Source of the DNA: CAYSSG01 sp964433635
Lineage (GTDB): Bacteria > Atribacterota > Phoenicimicrobiia > Phoenicimicrobiales > Stramentimicrobiaceae
DNA length: 55,093 nt
NCBI GenBank assembly: GCA_964433635.1
Contig: CAYSSG010000012.1
Span: forward strand, 1 to 55,093
Direction of reading: 5' to 3'
The translations under genes were made by a program, and so were the position numbers. This document shows positions 28,009 through 36,281 of this stretch, one piece after another (position 1 is the first letter of the stretch; each line of letters starts with the position of its first letter). The notes beneath the pieces were generated by a model. That model did not search any database. It had not been told where the DNA came from and saw only the letters and a list, made by a program, of their open reading frames with translations.

Positions 28009-29075
28009 TACATGGCACTCCCTTCAGATGACCCTTTATTCGTGAAAAATCGATTAAAATACTGGAAAAATCCTTCCCAGGAAAACTCCAGGCCTCCCAG
28101 TAATCCCTTTTGCTTATACAGAATAATCACCAGAAGAAGAACGGAGAAAGCAACCATTCTCAAACCCGGGATTGAAGGTATAGCGATCGGTCCCAGTTGA
28201 AAGCCTGCTTCGATGGGACGCAGATATTCCAGTAAAAAATTAAATAAGAAAGCGGCAATCACAGTTCCGGTAATACTGCCTAAACCGCCCATCACGACCA
28301 CAATCATGATATTAAAGGTCATCAGAAACATAAATGCCTTGGGATCGATGGTGGTAAGCAGACAGGCAAATAATCCCCCGGCAACGCCCGCAAAAAAAGC
28401 GCTGATGGTAAAGGACATGACTTTGTGGTAAGTCAGGTTAACGCCAATCACCTCAGCTGCTATTTCATTCTCCCTGATGGCCATTAAAGCCCTGCCATAG
28501 CTGCTGTTAATTAGCCCTTTGATAATATAAATGGTGAATACGGCTACCCCGACTGACCACCAGAGATTGGTAAATTCCGGAATCCCCTTTATGCCCAATG
28601 CACCATTGGTTACCTGGGGTATATTATTGGCAATAATACGGATAATTTCTGCAAAGCCCAGGGTCGCAATACCCAGGTAATCTCCCTTCAGTCTCAATAC
28701 GGGCAGCCCGATTAAAAAGGCTGCTATGGCTGACATTAATCCTCCCAGGAACAGGGCAACAATCAGAGGCGCGTGAATGACTGTAAAGGGCCAGGCTAAA
28801 GGTTCAAGAATAAAAATCATCTCCTTGTAATAGGGAGGAAGAACAAACAAAGTGGTCACATAAGCCCCGATAGCCATAAAACCGGCATGACCCAGGGAGA
28901 ATTGGCCGGTAAAGCCATAAATCAGATTCAGACTGACACCCAGGGTAACATAGATCGCACCAAGATTAAGAATCCTCAGCTTGTAGGCATCTAAATAATT
29001 CTGGGCAAGATACACCAATATTCCCAGTATGATTAAAGCAATGATGGTCAATATGTTGTAATTTCGTTTTTTCAT
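28008..29075 (-). CDS. livM: Branched-chain amino-acid ABC transporter permease LivM
   Basis: About 355 residues with nine or ten membrane segments. The family core is visible: GFTGQFSLGHAGFMAIGAYV near the N-terminus, GDYLGIATLGFAEI, and GGLGSITGTVIAA near the C-terminus. The start is placed at 29075 (MKKRNYN) with AAGGTG 7 bases upstream, because the frame back to 29117 merely reads through livH. It starts 4 bases after the livH stop. Confidence 0.93.
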   Translation of the reverse strand: MKKRNYNILTIIALIILGILVYLAQNYLDAYKLRILNLGAIYVTLGVSLNLIYGFTGQFSLGHAGFMAIGAYVTTLFVLPPYYKEMIFILEPLAWPFTVIHAPLIVALFLGGLMSAIAAFLIGLPVLRLKGDYLGIATLGFAEIIRIIANNIPQVTNGALGIKGIPEFTNLWWSVGVAVFTIYIIKGLINSSYGRALMAIRENEIAAEVIGVNLTYHKVMSFTISAFFAGVAGGLFACLLTTIDPKAFMFLMTFNIMIVVVMGGLGSITGTVIAAFLFNFLLEYLRPIEAGFQLGPIAIPSIPGLRMVAFSVLLLVIILYKQKGLLGGLEFSWEGFFQYFNRFFTNKGSSEGSAM

Positions 29076-29079
29076 TGCG

Positions 29080-29973
29080 TTACACCTTCTCCTGCATCTT
29101 TTTACCCAAAATGCCATCAGGCTTAAACAGCAGGATTAAAATCAAAATGATAAAGACAAAGGCATCCCGATAACCCGATAATCCCGGGAAAAAAGCAACG
29201 AATAAGATCTCAGACATGCCTAACAGAAAACCGCCAATCATGGCTCCCGGTATATTTCCGATACCGCCAACCACTGCGGCAATGAAAGCCTTTAAACCCG
29301 GAATGGTACCCATGGTAGGAAATATTTGCGGAAATCGTAGACCCCACAGAATACCGCCTACTGCTGCCAGCGCAGAACCGATGATAAAGGTGACTGATAT
29401 CGCCTTGTCAACATCAACCGCCATTAACCTTGATGTCTCAATATCAACCGATATTGCCCGCATGGCAAGTCCGGTCTTTGTCCTGTAAACGATATACAGT
29501 AACAGGGCTAAAAATATGCCGGATACAATCACGGAAGCGATAAGCGTCGACTGGATACGAATCCCGCCAAATTGATATAAGGTTTTGAAGAATTCAGGCC
29601 GATGAACCGATCTTGGTATACCGGAAAAAACAACGATCGCTAAATTCTGGAGGAAAAAGGATACGCCGATGGCAGAAATTAAGGCTGAAATCCGGGGGGC
29701 ATCCCGCAAAGGCCTGTAGGCAATTCTTTCAGACAGCATCCCGGTCATGGCAGTTAAAGCAATCGCAACGATAATTGATATCCACCAGGGCAGATGAAAC
29801 ATTAAGAATCCAAAATAAAGAAAATAAGGTGCCAGCATGAATATTTCGCTGTGGGCAAAGTTGATTAATCGTAAAATACCGTAAACCATGGTATATCCGA
29901 TGGCAATTAATGCATACAAACTTCCCAGTGATAAACCGTTTGCCACATTCTGCAGGAATAGATTTTGTGTCAT
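29080..29973 (-). CDS. livH: Branched-chain amino-acid ABC transporter permease LivH
   Basis: 297 residues, about eight membrane segments, with LivH signatures NGLSLGSLYALIAIGYTMVYG at the N-terminus and GLKAFIAAVVGGIGN towards the C-terminus. It forms the channel with LivM. AGGAG 6 bases before the ATG. It follows the binding-protein gene after a strong hairpin at 30070-30106. Confidence 0.94.
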   Translation of the reverse strand: MTQNLFLQNVANGLSLGSLYALIAIGYTMVYGILRLINFAHSEIFMLAPYFLYFGFLMFHLPWWISIIVAIALTAMTGMLSERIAYRPLRDAPRISALISAIGVSFFLQNLAIVVFSGIPRSVHRPEFFKTLYQFGGIRIQSTLIASVIVSGIFLALLLYIVYRTKTGLAMRAISVDIETSRLMAVDVDKAISVTFIIGSALAAVGGILWGLRFPQIFPTMGTIPGLKAFIAAVVGGIGNIPGAMIGGFLLGMSEILFVAFFPGLSGYRDAFVFIILILILLFKPDGILGKKMQEKV

Positions 29974-30069
29974 AGAATTCTCCTAAATATAATTTAGCGT
30001 TGCTATTGCTAAATATATTATTTAAAAATGATATAGAAATAGTTAATTTTTTTCAGAAGCTTTTTTACA

Positions 30070-30106
30070 GGAAAAAGAGATAGGATTTCTTCCTATCTCT
30101 TTTTCC
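30070..30106 (-). terminator. Bidirectional terminator-like hairpin after the liv binding-protein gene
   Basis: A perfect 16-bp inverted repeat with a 5-base loop (30070-30085 with 30091-30106). The core GAGATAGGA/TCCTATCTC is flanked by AAAAA on one side and TTTTT on the other, so it can act as an intrinsic terminator on either strand. Lying between the SBP and livH, it probably reduces expression of the membrane genes relative to the binding protein. Confidence 0.75.
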
Positions 30107-30133
30107 GTCACCTTCATTGATCATTGAATGATC

Positions 30134-31255
30134 TTATGGAGAAACAGTCGTCTCATACTTGTATTCTCCGTTGACAATTTTTACCAGAACGGCAGGCTTG
30201 ATGGCATCTCCCGTTTCATTGATCGTAATGGAACCGCCGGCACCCTGGAAGCCTTTGGTAGCCGCTAAAGCATCCCGGATCGCTACCGGATCAAATGAAC
30301 CGGCTCTCTCAATGGCATCAACCATTAAATTGTAGGAATCATAGGTCAGAATGGATACCGCATCCGGCGCTAAATTATATTTCTCTCTGAAGAGCGTAGA
30401 AAATTTCTCCGACTCTGGTGTAGCCGGCTGATCTTCAGCAAAGAAAGTGCTGGCAATGATACCTTCAGCTGCTTCGCCTGCTAACTCAATTAAAACCGGA
30501 TTATGCAGGGTATCGCCGCCTAAATATTGGCCGGTGAATCCTAATTCTCTACCCTGAATGGCAATCAAGGCAATATCGCCGAAATAACCGGGGAAGAACA
30601 AAACTTCGGCTCCGGAAGCAATAATCTGACTTAACTGGGCACTGAAATCCTGGTCACCGGTATTGTACTTGGTATCACTGACAATCTCTCCGCCCAGTGA
30701 TTCAAAGGTTCTTTTGTAAAAGTTAGCCAGACCTACTGAATAATCCTGTGCAATGTCAACTAACAGGGCGGCTTTTTTGATTCCCAGGTTTTCAAAAGTA
30801 TAACGAGCCATGACCTCGCCCTGGAATGGATCAATGAAGCAGGCACGGAATACATATTCTTTATCCTGAGTAACCAAAGGATTCGTGGCAGTTGCAGAAA
30901 GCAACGGGATGCCTGCTTTATTAGCAACTTCACCGCCCGGAATGGCCATACCGCTGCCATAACCAACAAATAATGCTACAACTCCATCCCTTTCAATCAG
31001 TCGGGAAACTGCATTGGCTGCTTCAACCTTATCGCTTTTATTGTCAACCAGGACTAATTCAACCTGTTTTCCCAATACCATGGGATTTTGTTCATGTGCC
31101 AGCTCATATCCTCGCATAGTAAGTTCACCACCCACAGCCATCGCACCGGTCATCGGCTCAGCAATGCCGAATTTTACCACATCCTGCGCAAGAGCCCCAC
31201 CGCTCATTGTGATGAACAGTATGGCTAATACCAACAATATTAAACTTTTTTTCAT
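30134..31255 (-). CDS. Branched-chain amino-acid-type ABC transporter substrate-binding protein
   Basis: About 373 residues. Signal peptide MKKSLILLVLAILFITMSGG with cleavage near ALA-QDV and no lipobox cysteine. The mature part has the LivJ/LivK-type Venus-flytrap fold (VKFGIAEPMTGAMAVGGE, then RDGVVALFVGYGSG, then GDQDFSAQLSQI). The ligand may be a branched-chain amino acid, but family members also bind amides, urea and aromatics. The start at 31255 is favoured: AAGGA precedes it by 9 bases, whereas the frame start at 31273 is a TTG. Confidence 0.92.
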   Translation of the reverse strand: MKKSLILLVLAILFITMSGGALAQDVVKFGIAEPMTGAMAVGGELTMRGYELAHEQNPMVLGKQVELVLVDNKSDKVEAANAVSRLIERDGVVALFVGYGSGMAIPGGEVANKAGIPLLSATATNPLVTQDKEYVFRACFIDPFQGEVMARYTFENLGIKKAALLVDIAQDYSVGLANFYKRTFESLGGEIVSDTKYNTGDQDFSAQLSQIIASGAEVLFFPGYFGDIALIAIQGRELGFTGQYLGGDTLHNPVLIELAGEAAEGIIASTFFAEDQPATPESEKFSTLFREKYNLAPDAVSILTYDSYNLMVDAIERAGSFDPVAIRDALAATKGFQGAGGSITINETGDAIKPAVLVKIVNGEYKYETTVSP

Positions 31256-31303
31256 ATCTTTTCTTCCTTTCAATAATATTTATGTCACTATCTCAATGAA
31301 TCA

Positions 31304-31513
31304 TTTTACATGCTTGTAAATCTCAAATCTAAAAGCCTCTTATTCATTCACCTCCTTTNNNNNNNNNNNNNNNNNNNNNNNNNNNNNNNNNNNNNNNNNN
31401 NNNNNNNNNNNNNNNNNNNNNNNNNNNNNNNNNNNNNNNNNNNNNNNNNNNNNNNNNNTTTTACATGCTTGTAAATCTCAAATCTAAAAGCCTCTTATTC
31501 ATTCACCTCCTTT
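31304..31513. repeat. Assembly gap 2: 55-bp duplicate flanks around 100 N
   Basis: The 55 bases at 31304-31358 recur exactly at 31459-31513, with exactly 100 N (31359-31458) between. Same artefact as the other two gaps. Confidence 0.9.
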
Positions 31514-31695
31514 TAAATCAAATTTCATTCACTACCAGGCATTGCAACATAACTGCCTTTTATGAGCTACTTTTTCCTGTTTGGTTTTCACAATGGGAAT
31601 CTGAAAGAATATCTAAAATAGATTACCATCATGATACTGGTAATTCGACATTTATATCCGGTTTAGAATACGATTCAAGTTTCAGTCTACCTTAT

Positions 31696-31725
31696 ATTAT
31701 AACATCATTTTAAAAATTATTTCAG
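31696..31725 (-). promoter_or_regulatory. liv operon promoter
   Basis: The minus strand shows TGT-TATAAT (an extended -10, with TATAAT at 31696-31701) and CTGAAA (31720-31725), 18 bases apart. The -10 is perfect and the -35 matches at four of six positions. It points toward the binding-protein gene at 31255. Confidence 0.55.
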
Positions 31726-31767
31726 ACTATTCCTATTTCCTGTTTTTGTTTTTGATCATTCTTTACT

Positions 31768-32193
31768 CTATTTCGCCGTTTGCATGGCAATTCCCTGGAC
31801 AAAACTTTTCCGCAAAGCCAGAAGGACTACCAGTGGTGGCAGCATGGCAATCTGACCGAAATTAAAAGCTGTATTAGGTGCATACTCAGGGCCACCGAAT
31901 ATATAAATCCCCTTATCGTGCAATCTGCTCCAGGTTTCGAAGATCATACGACCAAAATCATCGTCAAAGACGACTTTTGCTGCTAATCCGGAACGACCAT
32001 TATTATGAACTGTGTAAAGATGGTCATGGATGGCAAGTGCCTGTTCAAAGATCCAATCCGGCCAACCGGTAGAATAGATATGGTCAACGACACCACTGGC
32101 CAGGAATTTTTCTCCCATTTCTTCCATATCTTCCCATGTTGTAGGCGGTTTGTTCGGGTCCAGACCGTCTGCCTTGAAAAGAACTTTATTGTA
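31768..32193 (-). pseudogene. Remnant of a sugar ABC transporter: binding-protein fragment fused to a permease tail
   Basis: An open frame of about 141 codons with no start codon until Met at 32127. It begins abruptly after a stop at 32194-32196. The upstream part reads YNKVLFKADGLDPNKPPTTWED, then VDHIYSTGWPDWIFEQA and FNFGQIAM, which is the middle of a UgpB/family-1 binding protein. It then passes in frame into LPPLVVLLALRKSFVQGIAMQTAK, which resembles the C-terminus of a MalG-type permease. The natural order SBP-permease-permease explains this as an internal deletion of roughly 2 kb that joined the two ends. The 5' part of the SBP gene is also missing. It is most likely non-functional. Confidence 0.7.
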
Positions 32194-32440
32194 TTAAAGT
32201 ATTTAAATGCTATATCCAGGTTGACTCATTGATGATCAGTCATTTCGAAGTTGCCAATGAATTTTGGATGCTTCTCCGGTAATTTCCCGCAAATCCTGCA
32301 GTACATGATCGAGGAATGATACGTTGTCCAATCATTGCTAAAATTTTGATAAAGATGGATTCACAACAATATCATTATAACAAAATCACCGGGATATTCA
32401 TAATTAAAATGTAAATTAAAATGATTCGGTTGGGATTCTA

Positions 32441-33658
32441 TCATCTTAACCATCGTATCATAACAAAATAGCTCATCATGAGCACGGCTACTAAATAAAG
32501 GAAAAACTTCCAGTAATCCTTATACAGGTCTATAGTGGAAATCTTAAGGTATTCACAGGTAAACAGCTGACATAGATGTAGTGGTGAGAAAAAGTATCCT
32601 ATAAAAGACCAAGTGAAAGTAAAATGGCAATAAAGCAGTAATTGGGTTTCTGATATGGGTAGCGTTATCAGGATAGGGAGTACCACGCCCAGGGCAGTAG
32701 GCTGAAAGCCCGTCGTTATGCCAAAAAAGAAAGAGATGATAATAATTCCCAACATAATCGTCTGAGGTTCATTAAAAACGAAGGTTAATAACGCAGTGAT
32801 GGATTCCATTTTACCAATGACACCCTGAATAAGATAAACTCCGATTAACGCTAACAGAATCCTGATATTGAAGGCTTGCGCAATATCAACAAGAAATGTT
32901 TTTTCAGGACGAATCAGGTAAATCGCCAATAGATTGAACAACATCCCGATATAAAATGGAATGCTGAAGAGCAAGTTTAAAAGCACTGCTAAATAGACCG
33001 GCGAAGTATAAATGAACAAGTTCAATAGATTGGACAGTGCGAAGTTTGACGAGGGAGTTGTATCATTCTGTACTTTCGAAACATATAAAAAGTACCCTAT
33101 TATCACATACAGGGTAACAAAGATACTGTTGAGGCCTATCAGCTTATAGATGGAAATCCGGGGAGCAAGAGAGGTAACAACCAGAAAACCGGTGGTATAA
33201 GGCAGGATATGCATGGCAATATGCCTGTAAATCAAATTGATGATGGCTTTCTGATTGCCGGATAAATTCGATTCTTCTCCAAGCTTATCAACAAAAGGAG
33301 CAGAGATAATGGCTCCACCTGGCACCGACAGCAAACCTACCAGAGCGGGAATAAACATGAGTATGACTCTTCTGCTCTTGATTACCTTGATGATATAACT
33401 GATAACATCGTCTATAATCTTATATTTCCTGAGCAGCACTCCCAGAATACCTATTTCTATGACCACCATGTAGCGCTGCAGTTTAGCGATATCAAAAAAA
33501 GTACTGATAAATACTTCTTTCATATCCGGTAATCCCAGTCCGCCTGTCAAAGCCATTAAAACTGCACAGAAGCAGATGGCAATACCAATCGGTATGTTTT
33601 TTTTATTTAATAACGGAATGCTTAAAAAAGAAATAATGACCGCAAGAAATTCCCGCAT
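32441..33658 (-). CDS. DUF401-family integral membrane protein
   Basis: 405 residues with about ten to eleven hydrophobic segments, consistent with the DUF401 family of putative permeases (distantly related to anion or dicarboxylate transporters). Family-like blocks are LLSVPGGAIISAPFVDKLG (residues about 109-127), INLIYRHIAMH and FGITTGFQPTALGVVLPI. The substrate is unknown. The ribosome site is weak (GGGTG). A stable hairpin lies 35 bases before the start, which could be a regulatory leader or the end of an upstream transcript. Confidence 0.8.
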   Translation of the reverse strand: MREFLAVIISFLSIPLLNKKNIPIGIAICFCAVLMALTGGLGLPDMKEVFISTFFDIAKLQRYMVVIEIGILGVLLRKYKIIDDVISYIIKVIKSRRVILMFIPALVGLLSVPGGAIISAPFVDKLGEESNLSGNQKAIINLIYRHIAMHILPYTTGFLVVTSLAPRISIYKLIGLNSIFVTLYVIIGYFLYVSKVQNDTTPSSNFALSNLLNLFIYTSPVYLAVLLNLLFSIPFYIGMLFNLLAIYLIRPEKTFLVDIAQAFNIRILLALIGVYLIQGVIGKMESITALLTFVFNEPQTIMLGIIIISFFFGITTGFQPTALGVVLPILITLPISETQLLLYCHFTFTWSFIGYFFSPLHLCQLFTCEYLKISTIDLYKDYWKFFLYLVAVLMMSYFVMIRWLR

Positions 33659-33692
33659 TTGTTTTCACCCGTCTGATCTGGATAACAAAGAA

Positions 33693-33740
33693 AGGCAGAG
33701 TCCGACTTGATATGACAAATACAGACATCGGACTCTGCCT
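33693..33740 (-). terminator. Hairpin just upstream of the DUF401 gene
   Basis: A perfect 13-bp stem (33693-33705 AGGCAGAGTCCGA with 33728-33740) and a 22-base loop, followed on the minus strand by TTCTTTGTTATCC. It could terminate transcripts coming from the gene at 34174-35202, or be a leader attenuator of the DUF401 gene, 35 bases away. Confidence 0.5.
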
Positions 33741-33939
33741 CAAATACTCATTCTTCAGAATACGCCATTCGATTCAGGTCCTGCTCTTTACATATTAATA
33801 CTGATCTATTCTGATTCTGATGAATTTTTTATCTTCTTTCTAATCAGAAAAGATCATCTGATTTCAGCCGATCTACCCTTAAAGAAAAGGAAGATATCAG
33901 TCTATTCATGAAAAGCAAGTTCTATTGATATGATTACGA

Positions 33940-34149
33940 ATATAAAGTTAATTTAACACAGGTTTTATTCTATTACAAGACAGTCTCTGTCCGGNNNNNN
34001 NNNNNNNNNNNNNNNNNNNNNNNNNNNNNNNNNNNNNNNNNNNNNNNNNNNNNNNNNNNNNNNNNNNNNNNNNNNNNNNNNNNNNNNNNNNNNNATATAA
34101 AGTTAATTTAACACAGGTTTTATTCTATTACAAGACAGTCTCTGTCCGG
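33940..34149. repeat. Assembly gap 3: 55-bp duplicate flanks around 100 N
   Basis: The 55 bases at 33940-33994 recur exactly at 34095-34149, with exactly 100 N (33995-34094) between. Same artefact as the other two gaps. Confidence 0.9.
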
Positions 34150-34173
34150 ATTTTCACTGAAACGTATCATTTC

Positions 34174-35202
34174 TTATATTACAACTAAACCATCAAATCT
34201 CTGTAATACTTTTAATGCCTGCAAGGTTACCCATTTACTGGGATCGCCCTTCTTTTCAATATTCACCTGATAACGGCCGTTATAGGTATTTTCCAGCATC
34301 CATCTTCCCTGTTTGTCCTGTTTGGAAATAAGAATTTGAACTGCATCGTCCATTCGTTCGTCACGGCATCCCAGGCGTGTCAGTATCTCCAGAATTTCCA
34401 GGATATCATCCTGATACATCAGGGGAAAGCCCAGGCGGAGCCAGCCTGGTTTGGCAATCTTACTTAAATCATGGCTTCTCTTGTAAATATGATGCTTAAG
34501 CAGATAATCTATTCCCGCTTCAATCGTTCTGTTAACCTCACTGCTTCTGCTTTCAGCAGGAATTTCGGCAAGCGCTTTTAAGGCTTTGACCACACCCATA
34601 TGGCAGGAATGCTTCCCCCAGCAGACTCCGACCAATCGACCGTAAGACCCATCTTCCGGTAGTTGATTGATTCCATCATCGAAGCGCTGATAGGTGGTGA
34701 TCCATCGGATGGCTTGCTGTATCCTTTCATCTGCGAGATAACCCAAGCGAAGGAGGCTATAGACCATATTGCCGGTGAGGCATGGTATCACGCCACCGGG
34801 TCTGCCTCCTCCGGTTTTAGCCGAATGGTAGATAGAAAATCCATAACAATTCCGGTCCTGGGAATGATCTAAGATAAATTCACAGGCTCTCTGAATTCGA
34901 ATATCATCGTCTCTCGTGGCACCTGTTTCTGCCAGGATAATAAGCTGCCAGACTGTACCTTTGTATTTGTTGGTATAAAATTGATCCTGTCCTTCCCAGT
35001 ACCCCCCTTCCCGCTGTCTGGACAGGATATCAGGGACAAGTCCCTTCCGGAGAATATCCCCCTTTGCCTGGATGACTTCCGGGATATCTTTCTTTTTTCC
35101 CAAGAGATCAGTCAGAGTAAAATATCTGACTGAAGGATTATCATCCTCCAGGAGCCAGGGAATCGGATCTCCCTTAAGCCACAGTTTCCGGTTATTCATC
35201 AT
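34174..35202 (-). CDS. Terpenoid-cyclase/prenyltransferase-fold protein of unknown function
   Basis: 342 residues, soluble, no signal peptide. Repeated helical units with G-x-W or similar turns (REGGYWEGQDQFY, TYQRFDDGINQLPEDGSYG, KQDKQGRWMLENTYNG) are typical of the alpha/alpha-toroid seen in squalene cyclases and protein prenyltransferases. The start SVRYFTLTDLLG is common to a group of uncharacterised prokaryotic proteins with this fold. No DXDD catalytic motif is evident, so cyclase activity should not be assumed. AGGA before tandem ATGs supports the start. It lies 83 bases after the cysteine synthase gene, on the same strand. Confidence 0.65.
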   Translation of the reverse strand: MMNNRKLWLKGDPIPWLLEDDNPSVRYFTLTDLLGKKKDIPEVIQAKGDILRKGLVPDILSRQREGGYWEGQDQFYTNKYKGTVWQLIILAETGATRDDDIRIQRACEFILDHSQDRNCYGFSIYHSAKTGGGRPGGVIPCLTGNMVYSLLRLGYLADERIQQAIRWITTYQRFDDGINQLPEDGSYGRLVGVCWGKHSCHMGVVKALKALAEIPAESRSSEVNRTIEAGIDYLLKHHIYKRSHDLSKIAKPGWLRLGFPLMYQDDILEILEILTRLGCRDERMDDAVQILISKQDKQGRWMLENTYNGRYQVNIEKKGDPSKWVTLQALKVLQRFDGLVVI

Positions 35203-35285
35203 CTACTTCCTGAAACTTCAAAAAATATACCCATGCATCCTTCCGTATGGCAACAGGCCATCTTGTTCCGCTGTCATTTCATTCC

Positions 35286-36215
35286 TTACAAATCAGTGTA
35301 CTTATATCCTGTATCGCACAGAATCGTTACAATGTTCTTCACTTCTTTGTGTATGTCAGCATATTTCATTGCCGCCTTTACATTTGCCCCGGAAGAATAA
35401 CCAACATATAATCCCAGTTCTGAACATAATCTTCTGGTCGTATCTATAACTTCGGCATCGGTCACTGTGATGATTTCATCTGCCAGATCCTTATTCCATT
35501 GCGGAGGAATGATGCCATACCCCGTTCCCTGAATAACATGTCTGGAATTTTTGACTGTTCCCGTTTTTAGAATCGCTGCATCAGCAGGCTCTACCGCGAT
35601 GCATCTGATCTCCTTATTTCTGGATTTTAAGAATCTAGAGATACCCAAAAAAGTACCTCCGGTACCGACAGATGTTACAAATACATCTATCTCCGGCAAA
35701 TCAGCCCATATCTCCGGTCCGGTGGTTACAAAATGCGCCTTTACACCAGAGGGATTATTAAACTGGTCAACATAAAATCCTTTATTCTGTTGCGCAACCT
35801 CTCTGGCTACCCCGGAAGCATAATCGATATCCTTGCCTGTAACCATCCCCGGTTTACCGTCTACCTGATCTGTCAGTAATACATCTGCACCCAGTGCCCT
35901 GATCATCTTTATCCTTTCCGGACTATTTCCTCTGGACATGACGGCAAGAAAAGGATTTCCGAATTGTCTGCAAACAACTGCCAGGCCGGACCCCATGTTA
36001 CCACTGGTCATTTCAACAACCAGCTGACCTTTTTCCAGTTTTTTTGCTTCATAGGCATCCTGAATAATCTGGCAGGCAGCCCTGTCTTTTATACTGCCCC
36101 CGGGCTGCATGTATTCCAGTTTCCCATACAGGTTGAAGGAATCATCGGATAATCGATTTAATTTAACCAGCGGCGTCTTTCTGATTAATTGTAAGGTGTC
36201 CTGTAGAATCGTGAT
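35286..36215 (-). CDS. cysK: Cysteine synthase (PLP-dependent) with a damaged or unusual start
   Basis: O-acetylserine sulfhydrylase family, which makes cysteine from O-acetylserine and sulfide. PLP-family motifs are intact: the Schiff-base lysine in GGSIKDRAA, TSGNMGSGLA, the phosphate-binding GTGGTFLGI and GYSSGANV. The first in-frame ATG (36110) lies within the motif strand and would remove the conserved N-terminus. The frame continues upstream through LYGKLEYM and TPLVKLNRL to the codon AUC at 36213-36215, 8 bases after an AAAGG site. No standard start codon exists in that frame. An ATG at 36240 joins it if one A of the CAAAATC run is removed. Full length would be about 309 residues, normal for the family. 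The gene may be intact with a sequencing error, or recently broken. Confidence 0.75.
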   Translation of the reverse strand: MTILQDTLQLIRKTPLVKLNRLSDDSFNLYGKLEYMQPGGSIKDRAACQIIQDAYEAKKLEKGQLVVEMTSGNMGSGLAVVCRQFGNPFLAVMSRGNSPERIKMIRALGADVLLTDQVDGKPGMVTGKDIDYASGVAREVAQQNKGFYVDQFNNPSGVKAHFVTTGPEIWADLPEIDVFVTSVGTGGTFLGISRFLKSRNKEIRCIAVEPADAAILKTGTVKNSRHVIQGTGYGIIPPQWNKDLADEIITVTDAEVIDTTRRLCSELGLYVGYSSGANVKAAMKYADIHKEVKNIVTILCDTGYKYTDL

Positions 36216-36281
36216 TTTGTTTACCTTTCTTATCTTTCATAGATTCACTCTTACAGACCGGTATATTGATCATTCTTGATG

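Larger units (their letters stand above)
31256..31767. other. Upstream region of the liv operon with an assembly gap
   Basis: No protein-coding gene is supported. It contains the 100-N gap with its duplicated flanks (31304-31513), the liv promoter at 31696-31725 and AT-rich sequence. With one flank copy and the Ns removed, the leader of the binding-protein gene would be about 280 bases. Confidence 0.5.
33659..34173. other. Intergenic region with a hairpin and assembly gap
   Basis: No gene is supported. The region holds the 13-bp hairpin (33693-33740), AT-rich sequence and the third 100-N gap with its duplicated flanks. No promoter could be assigned with confidence. Confidence 0.5.

Noticed and set aside
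32227..32345. Short protein-like frame (VLQDLREITGEASKIHWQL) on the minus strand
   Set aside because: It is under 35 codons, lacks a start with a ribosome site and gives no recognisable family; at most a remnant.
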